Shown piece by piece: positions 55,258 through 64,000 of a stretch of 64,000 bases of DNA. The notes beneath the pieces were generated by a model. That model had not been told where the DNA came from, did no database searches, and worked only from the letters and a program-made list of their open reading frames with translations. Source of the DNA: Telopea speciosissima (lineage: Eukaryota > Streptophyta > Magnoliopsida > Proteales > Proteaceae); the NCBI RefSeq assembly GCF_018873765.1, contig NC_057925.1:11977568-12041567 (forward strand). Direction: 5' to 3'. A program made the translations under genes and the position numbers. The first letter of the stretch is position 1; every line of letters begins with the position of its first letter.

Positions 55258-56392
55258 GGCCGGGTGGTAGCAGCGCTTAAGCACTGCCATTATAAAGTGA
55301 TGTTAGTAGTGCTCCATCAATCTCAACCGTTGAATTATTATCATTTAATCTGGAACGTACATTTTATTAAACATATTACCTATTCTTTACCCGTATAGCC
55401 GGTGAACTTTTCATCTCTTTCTTTTCTTTTTTTTTTTTTGTGGGTCCCACAATCATTATCATCTTCTTCCTTCCTTCAGTCTTTTTCTTAGAAGGCGACG
55501 ACGGACATCACCACCCCATCCCTTCTTCTTCTTCTTCTTCCTCCCAAGTCCTAACGTCACACCTTTTGCAAGCTCACCCCACCCCTTGTTCTTCATCCCT
55601 TGGAACCCCGTCCCAACCCAGCGTACCGCCCACCCCCTGTTCTTCATCCCAATCTTCAAATGGGTTCGTAGGTGATTTGAGTTTCTTAAAATTTGAAGGG
55701 CAGCCCAGTTTTCCAAACTTTTGAGGTCATAAAAAAGCTAAAAAGAATCACCTACATTCAAAGTGGGGGATAAATCCAGGCCCTACACTAAAACCCTCCC
55801 GTCCCTCGAAAAGAAGACCAACTAAAGAAAAGAGGGGGGGGGGGGGATTGAAATATGGAAAAGGGTTTAAAGAGCTCACTTTTCTAAGTAGTTTGCAATT
55901 CTTGCAGGAGGAGGAGGATTCAGATGTGATATCACTACTGTTTCTTACGTTTTCCAATAAAAAAATTTTCAATCATTTTCTGAATCCCATCTGTTTTGGC
56001 TTCTCTGGTTTAAAGGAGGAGATGAGTTTACATCACCTTCACCTAAAATCGACAAGAATTTCAAGGGCTTTTAAGGGATGAGCTTTCTCTCCCCCTCTTC
56101 TGCATCATCGTCTCCTCTCCCTCGCTCCTTATTTTGGCATTTCGGGTTCTTCCTTCGTTGCCTTTTGCAAAGAAGAAGAAGAATAATGAAAGAAGAAGAA
56201 AATAATGATGACGACGGACCCACCTGTTGAATAAAAAAAAGGGGAAAGGTTTCATACACGATTTTCCTTTTTTTTTTTGATATAACTTTTCATCTCTTTC
56301 AAACACCCCCAAATTAGCGGTTCAGATTGATGGAGCACTGCTAACATTGTAAAAGAATGGCAACGCTTGAGCGCTGCGACCTTTTGGCCAAT
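55258..56392. mobile_element. Inverted-repeat transposon (about 1.1 kb), unassigned superfamily
   Basis: About 70 bp at each end are inverted: GCAGCGCTTAAGCACTGCCA with AGTGCTCCATCAATCT near 55270-55325, and AGATTGATGGAGCACTGCTA with GCAACGCTTGAGCGCTGC near 56325-56378. A target duplication could not be confirmed (AACCATAAA versus AATATATAA). The interior has Ser/Pro-rich and Lys/Arg-rich frames and a G-run at 55831-55844, but no recognisable domain. It may carry a captured gene fragment. Confidence 0.6.
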
Positions 56393-56776
56393 ATATAATA
56401 GTAGAAACAGTATCTAAAATTAAAGTAGGAAAGAATTCCACATACCACAACACAGGGATTGATTACAGAGAAAACCCACAAGCACAAGGTTGGAAAAACT
56501 CCAAAAGCAGTAGTTGCTCAGCTTGAACTTTCCACAATTCTTAGCCAATTTATAGACAATAGGATGGAAACTCAATAAAAACCTACAACTAAAACTCAAC
56601 CACCCATTTATACCCTTTAATTGCAAAGATAAATTTTTATGCAAATAACCCTGACATGGATATTGATTGCTTTGTACTGTATCTAAGGTGTTAAAGCATC
56701 GGTCGGAGTTTGTCTTACATGAAGCGCTGGTTCTCAAATATGAAAATTCCTTCTTCTTATCTCCAGGGAGTTGAAA
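56393..56776. other. Spacer between two inverted-repeat transposons
   Basis: AT-rich. A minus-strand frame here (126 codons, ending at 56420) lacks a recognisable domain. No gene called. Confidence 0.4.
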
Positions 56777-56785
56777 AAAAAATAA

Positions 56786-56935
56786 GGATAATTTATACAT
56801 ATCACCCCTGAGATTTGAAGAAAGGATGATTTTACCCTAAGTCTGCATACCCCTGAGGTTTACAAATGGTAAGAAATAAATCCATTCCCTAACACTGTTA
56901 AAAAAAAGGTAAAGTGAAAAAAATGCCCCTTCAAG

Positions 56936-56966
<31 letters not shown>

Positions 56967-58148
56967 CAACTCCTCTTCCCCAAATCGATTGGGGAAGATG
57001 AGTTATAGTATCCCCATCGATTGCTCCTTCCATGGCTTCTAATGGAACGTCTCCGGTGAGCTAAAATTTTTGCAAATATGCTAAAATCTATTTGAAGCAT
57101 CATATTCCACCCAGTGTTGCGGATATTTAGAACCCAGGAGTTTGTTCCTCTACTCTCACAGTTCTTAACTACATTAGGAATTGTGATCTTTCTTGAAAAC
57201 CCATTTCTTTTTTTTGCTTATTTTTATTCCCCCCTGCCCTTGAGCTTCTCTCGTCTCTTTCCTTGCACACTTTGTTTTTCCCCATTTACTATGTAAAGTC
57301 ATTTTTAGAACCTAGGAGTTTGTTCCTCTATTTTCACAGTGATTTCGATGGCGTTTCGTATGCCATCGCCCTTGCTGACATGCGAGTGTAAAGGCAAAAT
57401 AGAGCATAAAAGACTCAAAGCCGAGAGCCAGAATCGAAACCCTAAAACACTTATCGTTGAAGACCAGTCCAGATCACCATGTTGCTGCTTCGTGTATGTT
57501 CTCTTCTCTTACTATGTTGTTCGTTCTCTGTTTGTATGTGTACGCTCTAATCTCTGTATTTGGGCATTCGAAGAAATTGTGTTTAGAGAAAACATAAGAT
57601 TCCTAATGAATTCATTTTTAGATGTTTTTCTTGCAAAGATAGAATATGAGATGAACTGAAAAGTTTCACCGTAACTTGTTATGGTGAAATTTAGAAAATT
57701 TGAAAATCATCATTTCTGGATTTGGTTTCACAGGGAAAGCTTTCAGAAAACCAATAATTCTGATTATCTGATAGAAGACTAGAAAGGGTTTGAGACGTGG
57801 AAGAACATGACACCTGAGGTAATGATGAATTTAGCATACGAAATAAGTTTGCTCAAAGAAGAGGAGGAAATGGAGGTAGAGAAACCACACAAAATCGATG
57901 GGGATACCTGTAACTCATCTTCCCCAATCGATTTGGGGAAGATGAGCTGCAGGTTATTTTTTTTTTTTTTCTTGAAGGGGCATTTTTGTTACTTTACCTT
58001 TTGATTTTAATGGTGTTAGTCATAAACTGACGGAATGGGTTTATTTGTTACCGTTTGTAAACCTCAAGGGGGTACATAGAATTTTCCAAAACTTGGGGGT
58101 AAAATCATCCTTTCGTCAAACCTCAAGGGTGGTATGTGTAAATTACCC
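56786..58148. mobile_element. Non-autonomous MULE (1363 bp), long TIRs, 9-bp TSD
   Basis: Inverted termini of about 240 bp begin GGATAATTTATACATA and end TATGTGTAAATTACCC. Both carry the internal motif CCCCAATCGATT/AATCGATTGGGG. A perfect 9-bp duplication AAAAAATAA flanks it (56777-56785, 58149-58157). The interior (about 57040-57890) has no transposase. It contains a roughly 37-bp direct repeat (GGAGTTTGTTCCTCTA near 57137 and 57315) and a frame at 57339-57659 of unknown origin, so a Pack-MULE with a captured fragment is possible. Confidence 0.88.
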
Positions 58149-58157
58149 AAAAAATAA

Positions 58158-59257
58158 TAACTACAAGTTAGTATATTCCTCATGGTCTCTCTCTCTCTCT
58201 CTCTCTCTTTTGTGAGGCATTGCGGTGCCAATTGGACATTGTCTCACCTCTCTAGCTAGGTCGTTTATATGGTCGGTCCACCACTGCTTGTCACCACCAT
58301 ATTTTAGACCTTTCAATGGTCGGAGCTATGTCCAAACCATCTGTGTCATCTTGTTACTTGTTACGTTTATTCATTAGGGGAGGTGGGGGGAGAGGTTAAA
58401 ATTATTTTGATTAAGTTGCGCTATTGTAACTTGTGGGCTATGGTTTGAAGCTTGACGCAATTGCAACTTGTGGGTTGTGATTTGAAACTTGGAAACAGTC
58501 TCTCTTCTGCGAAGTAGGGAGCAGCATACATTTTTCCCTCACAAGCCTTGAAATAGTGGAATTTTTGTACGGGGAATTTTTTTTTTTTTTTTATTATCCT
58601 GACATGGATATTTGTTGAGGTCCTCTTTATGACGGGGACCAGCTCCATCCACCGACAAGGAAATTAAAGAGGGGGTGGCAGTGGACAATCAAGAGCAAAA
58701 GTCAAATACAAAATAAATGAAAAGAGAAAAAAAAAGAGAGAAGAGAGGAGTTATATGCAACCACGTAAATATTTGTGTATGTGAGGTTGCTTTTATCATT
58801 TTTGTGCATTTTCACTTTGTGTTCACGTGGGTCTCATATAGAGGTATCAATTACAATGTGCACCGATAGAATTGATCGACACCGACAGATCAAAAATTGA
58901 GACCGACACGATCGATTTGCAAACAAGCCAAGCTTATAAACCAACCGATTAATAATTGATCATTCCTAATGCAGGGTTGGAGATCGATCGACCTAATAGA
59001 AAATGATTTGTTTAATAAAAATGGTGGAATGAATAAACCGGCGTGATACATATATATAGCTTCCATTCGAGGCTAGGGGGTTATGTGGAGATCAAATTGA
59101 TTAGTATTAACAATATCTTAATACTGCATTGTTTTACACTTTGGAAATCTCAATTGTGAGAACAACTTCACAATCTGTCATTTGATACTTTATGAAGGCT
59201 AGATGATGATTCAAGATACCATTTAATTTGTGAAGCATACTATACATTCTTAACCAT
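58158..59257. other. Gene-free stretch before Copia-3
   Basis: Contains a (CT)n tract at about 58185-58209 and an imperfect direct duplication of about 37 bp at 58424-58494 (ATTG(T/C)AACTTGTGGG). No supported gene. Confidence 0.5.
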
Positions 59258-59329
59258 TATAAGGGAGAATCTTTCTCCAACAGTTGTCTCTACCAAGCAA
59301 CAGCTGGAAGATAAGAGTTCAACCGAACT

Positions 59330-62300
59330 TGCCGAGACCAACTCCTCATGTGTTGGCTCATTGCATCCCTAACCGAACCTGTACATGCTCAGGTTGTAGG
59401 CTGCACAACCTCAAGAGAAATTTGGACAAGTCATGAGCGCTTGTACTCCACTTCCTCCACAGCGCGCGCATTATGCAACTTCATTTGGAATTGCAAAATA
59501 TCAAGCACGGCAACTCATCCATCCATGATTATCTACTAAAGATCAAAACCACAACAAATCAACTTGCGGCTTTTGGTAAAGCCGTTTCTGATGAGGATCT
59601 CTGCTTTTATGTTCTCAATGGTTTAAGCATGGAATATGCTGCCTTTGTTACCTCAATCTCAACACGAGGCATTCCGGTCACATATACCGATCTCCGAGGT
59701 ATGTTGTTGACTCAAGAACTTCGTATAAAAGAAGATCATGCATCTGAACTATCCCAAACTTTTGCAAATATTGTTGTTCATTCATCAAATACTCGTGGTG
59801 GTCACCACAATCGTGGCCGCCAAGGCAACAGAGGCCGTTCTTCCCATGGTAGGTATGGCCATTTTCGTTCAACAACTGTACCACAACAGGGCTATGATAA
59901 TGCTCCTACTGGTAACTAGCAGCCATCATCGGACTATTGCCAAATTTGTAACCGAATTGGGCACAAGGCCTTGGACTGTAGACAGCATTTTAACCGCTTT
60001 TTATCAAGTTGCTGCTACTGTTCCTTTCTTCGCTAACAGGGCCGAATATCCAGCTTCTTCAAATGTTTATAATTACTGGTATCTCGATTTCGGAGCAACC
60101 AACCATATTACTGGCTGACTTGGAGAATTTGCATCTCTCACAGCCTTACACAAGTTTGGATCACGTTCAAATAGGAAACGACACAAGTTTGTCAATTACT
60201 CATAGTGGTAAAACTTCTATTGTAACTTCATCGATGCCTTTAATTCTTAAAAATATAATGCATGTGCCTGATATCACTCGTAATTTATTATCCGTTTCAC
60301 AATTTACATGTGATAATAAATAATATTATTTTTTAATTTCATCCTGACACGTGTTTTGTGAAGGACCGAGCAACGTGGATGTGTCTTCTTTAGGGAACAA
60401 TTAAAGGCGGACTCTACTAGATTACTCTCAATAAAACAGCCCCTTTCAATAAAAATTCTCCTAAAGCTATGATAGGGGAAAAGGCCTCTATTCATCAATG
60501 GTATAATCGGTTAGGGCATCCTATCCTCCGAACTGTTCGTCGTATTGCACAAGGTTTTCATTTACCTGTTTTATCCCAAAAAGAATTTTCAATTTGTAGT
60601 GCATGTCAAGTAGGAAAGAGTCATAAACTCCCATTTAATATTTCAAATTCAAAATCTTCAGGACCACTTGAGTTAATATTTTCGGATGTTTGGGGACCCT
60701 CCCCAATCACATCTGCTGATGGTCACCTCTATTATGTCATCTTTATTGATGATTCTAGCAAATTTGTTTGGTATTTTCCTTTAACATTAAAATCTGAAGT
60801 TTATGGTATTTTTCAAAAATTCAAGTTGCTTGTTGAAAATTTGTTCAATCGTAAGATTAAAAGGTTTCATAGTGATTGAATTGGGGTGGCGAATACCATA
60901 CATAATCCACCGATCTTGAACAGGTTGGCGTTAAACATCGACTTTCTTGGCCTCACACACATGAACAAAATTGGGCAGTAGAACATCGATATCGACACAT
61001 TGTTGAAACTAGGCTCTCTTTACTGGCCCACTCATTTGTTCCAAGACAATTATAGCACCATGCCTTCGAAACAATAGTGTTTCTAATCAGCAGACTTCCA
61101 ACTGTTGTTGTTGGAAACCTCTCACCTGTTTTCAAATTATTTGGCACACCCTACATATGATAACCTAAGAGTTTTTTGCTGTGCCTGTTACCCTCTTCTA
61201 AGACCCTGCAATAGACACAAATTAGATTTTCGTTCACGGATTCATGCCTTTTTAGGATATAGCTCCAAACACTGTGGCTATAAGTGTTATGACCATGAAA
61301 CCAAGCGTTTCATATTATCACATCATGTGATTTTTTTATGAAAACCGTTTTCCATTCAAGGCTGCCCTACCAACTTTACCAACACCAGTGGTTACACAAC
61401 CATCACTTCTTGGACCACCACGTACCCATCGTGGACTGGGTTTTACCCAACCAAATGGAACACCGGCAGCCTCCCTATACACCTCAACCGGCCAACTCCA
61501 CACCATCTATTCGATCCCCTATAGAGTCAAACTCCAACATTTCCTCAGCCTCATGCCCAATCATAAATCCCTCACCCTCAACGACTTCAAATGATCCAAG
61601 TTCTCTTCCATATATCCATTGATCTAGTGGCTTATTTACCCATTGCACCACCAACGGGGAATCAACATCCAATGGTAACCCGCACAAAGGATGGAGCTTG
61701 AAAGCCAAAAATTTTTCTTACAATTGCCAAACCGGTTAACCCTGACATCACTGAACCTATTACCTTTGCCCAAACAAATCGTTCTGCTCATTGACGACAG
61801 CCTATAGCCCGAATTTTGGCTAAAGGCTTGACTATAATGAGACTTTTAACCCAGTTGTTAAACCCACAACAATCCGTCTGGTTCTATCCATTGCTCTCAC
61901 AAGATCTTGGCCCATTAGCCAACTAGACATCCAAGATACCTTCCTACATGGCATTCTCAATGAGGAAGTGCTCATGACTCAACCCCTTGGTTTTATTAAT
62001 TCAAATTTTCCTTGACACGTTTGCAGGTTACATAAATCTCTCTACGGCCTCAAACAAGCACCACGGGTTTGGTTTGATAGACTCAGTTCCTTCCTTCTTG
62101 AAAATGATTTTGTAGGTTCAAAGACGGATACTTTTTTATTCATTTACCACAAATATGAAGGCACAATATACATTCTGATTTATGTAGACAACATCATACT
62201 CACCGATACAAGTGATGCTCTTCTCAAAAAATTTCTATCAAAAATTGGCGGCACATTTTCTATCAAGGATATGGGCCCTTTACATTACTTCATTGGTATA

Positions 62301-63115
62301 AGTGTTGAACAAATGGTCACCGACATGCATCTTTCACAATGTCAGTATATTTTAGATCTATTAGCAAGAGTGAAAATGTCAAATTGTAAGCCAATTTCAA
62401 CACCAATGTCCCCGTCAACAAAGCTCACTAAATTCTCAAGGAAACCAATGGAAGACCCTACATTATATCGAAGTACCATGGGTCACCTACAATATGCAAC
62501 CCTTACAAGACCGGATATTTAGTATGATGTCAACAAAGTCTATCAATTTATGCATAATCCAACAATAGATCATTGGTCAGCTGTCAAAAGAATTGTTTGT
62601 TATTTAAAAGAAACTGCATCTCATGGAATAATGCTATACAGGCGCTCCAACTTAGCTTTATCAGACTATTCCGACGTAGATTGGGCTGGATGCCTCGATG
62701 ATTGCAAATCAACAGGGGGCTTTGCCATCTTCATTGGTAAAAGTTTAATATCCTGGAGCTCACGTAAACAAGCAACTATTTCCAGATCAAGTACATGATC
62801 GGAATATGGAGCAGTTGTAAATACCGCATCTGAACTAACATGGCTCCAATCTCTGCTCAAGGAACTGCGACTATTCATTCCGTCTCCTCTAACCCTGTGG
62901 TGTGACAATGTGGGTGCAACTTATCTTACTACGAATCTAATTTTTTATGCACGCACAAAGCACGTTGAGATAGATTTTCATTTCGTCAGAGACAAGGTTG
63001 CAAAAGGACATCTAGATGTGCGGTTCATCTCAAAGATCAGTTGGCAAATATTTTTACAAAGCCTCTATCCACGCAATGGTTCAACACCTTAATCAACAAC
63101 CTCAATGTGACTAAA
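59330..63115 (+). pseudogene. Copia-3 gag-pol polyprotein remnant
   Basis: In order: Gag C-terminal half (59473-59919, with GRQGNRGRSSHGRYG and a CQICNRIGHKALDC knuckle just after); protease region (near 60085, FGATNHITG); integrase (60469-60879, YNRLGHP, CSACQVGKSHKLPF, FSDVWGPSPI); reverse transcriptase (about 61900-62520, KSLYGLKQAPRVW); RNase H (62550-63092, [33 protein letters not shown]). Many stops and frameshifts. The catalytic YVDD reads YVDN at about 62185, a loss of an essential Asp. Not functional. Confidence 0.9.
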
Positions 63116-63139
63116 TCCTACCTTGAGTTTGACGGGGAG

Positions 63140-63530
63140 TATAGGGGAGAATCTTTCTCCAATGGTTATCTCTACCAAGCAATAGCTGGAAGATAAGAGT
63201 CCTGCTCTAACAGTTATCTCAGCCAACCTAGAAGACAAGAATCCAATCAAGTAAACCCAATATAGTAGGAGGATAATATCTGATTCTAAGGAAATCAATC
63301 CTAATCTCAATCAATATCCCATTACTTTGTATAGAGGGATTCTTCCCTCAATCACCCCACCTATTAATCAACCGTCCTCAATATAAAAGGATTATAATCA
63401 CATAGAATAATACAATGGAAAGCATTCTCATCGTGGACGTAGGTTACTCTAACCGAACCACGTTAAACACTGGTGTTATCTCTCCTCTTTTCTTCCTCTT
63501 TAATTTCAATCTTAGAGTCCTATCTTATCA
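63140..63530 (+). repeat. 3' LTR of Copia-3 (391 bp)
   Basis: Preceded by the polypurine GACGGGGAG and followed by ACCAT. It contains an AATATAAAAGG TATA-like site near 63380. Confidence 0.85.
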
Positions 63531-63535
63531 ACCAT

Positions 63536-64000
63536 GGTTTTAAAAACCAGGAATCAGATCGATGAATTGTTCGTGATTCATGCCAAGAAACCCTAGAATC
63601 TTTCAGTGTTCAGATATAAGGATCGATTCTAGGGTTCTTGAGACCAATTCTTGCCGATTTCGATCCGATCCAGATCAGAATTGGAAGGGCCTAGTTCAAT
63701 CCCTCTACAGTTTACCCAAAAAGAATTCTCCAAAACAGAAGGGACCTACTGGCATCTGGTAGTCATTAGTCAGGCCATTTTGTGCTACCCACTAGGCCAC
63801 TACAACTCATTTGGGTCCAAATCGTATTCCAAAACACCTTCCAGCAATCTTTAATCGTATCCTTCAACGTCATAAAACCAATAACTTTTATGTTTTGGCT
63901 TTAAGTGAATATAAGCGGTTGAGCAACTAAAAGAAAGATAATGACTGAAAATGGAAAATTTTGGGGAAAGAATAGAGAAATGTGGCCAACTTGAACAGAA
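63536..64000. other. Window end, no gene seen
   Basis: Begins with GATCGATTC-type repeat sequence (63550-63690) like that at 52020-52380, followed by AT-rich unique-looking DNA. No supported feature. Confidence 0.45.

Larger units (their letters stand above)
59258..63530 (+). mobile_element. Copia retrotransposon with 5' LTR reduced to 61 bp (Copia-3)
   Basis: The full 3' LTR is 63140-63530 (391 bp, TATAGGGGAGAATC...CTTATCA). Only its first 61 bp are present at the 5' end (59258-59318, TATAAGGGAGAATC...AGATAAGAGT). Sequence then jumps straight into the middle of gag. The outer ends still carry a 5-bp duplication ACCAT (59253-59257 and 63531-63535). An internal deletion therefore removed the rest of the 5' LTR, the primer-binding site and the start of gag after insertion. 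Confidence 0.9.

Noticed and set aside
55459-55716. Lys/Arg-rich minus-strand frame (KKKKKKGWGG region)
   Set aside because: It is an antisense read of a CTT-rich, low-complexity stretch within an inverted-repeat element.

Overview
This is a plant nuclear genome window. It is AT-rich, has spliced genes with GT/AG introns, and is packed with Copia retrotransposons, Mutator-like elements (MULEs), hAT-type miniature elements, a TRIM and an RTE-type LINE fragment. Nothing identifies the species. The repeat-rich, gene-poor texture suits a medium or large angiosperm genome, perhaps a woody or early-diverging eudicot (weak inference).

Only three host loci are well supported. (1) Two tandem intronless type II peroxiredoxin genes on the + strand (2020-2532 and 5131-5643) resemble mitochondrial PRXIIF but start at the mature-protein position, with no transit peptide. 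(2) A minus-strand three-exon gene (13470-17048) encodes an armadillo-repeat protein of the PUB43/44 (SAUL1-like) type without a visible U-box. (3) A minus-strand BAHD acyltransferase (53421-54776) keeps one full-length frame but is broken by three nonsense codons. Other ORFs are repeat translations, transposon pieces or unrecognised fragments.

Layout: 1-6000 peroxiredoxin pair and small inverted-repeat elements; 7137-8815 a 514-bp TRIM directly followed by a 1.2-kb internally deleted LTR element, the pair flanked by ATTCC; 13470-17048 ARM gene; 24579-29421 a complete but decayed Copia element (minus strand, GAAAG duplication); 29485-32984 a 3500-bp non-autonomous MULE (9-bp duplication TTGTTTAAA) holding a probable solo LTR; 34420-35210 nested hAT-like elements; 36746-48032 a large MULE (9-bp duplication ACAGAAGAA) holding a decayed transposase gene and a Copia deletion derivative, itself split by a 2.8-kb LTR-like element; 51300-51905 LINE tail; 53421-54776 BAHD pseudogene; 56786-58148 a small MULE (AAAAAATAA duplication); 59258-63530 a third Copia element with its 5' LTR cut to 61 bp.

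The genes do not form a pathway. The main story is layered transposition: element boundaries, target-site duplications and nesting order can be read directly. No rRNA, tRNA gene or CRISPR array was seen. All coordinates, alignments and LTR comparisons were made by eye.
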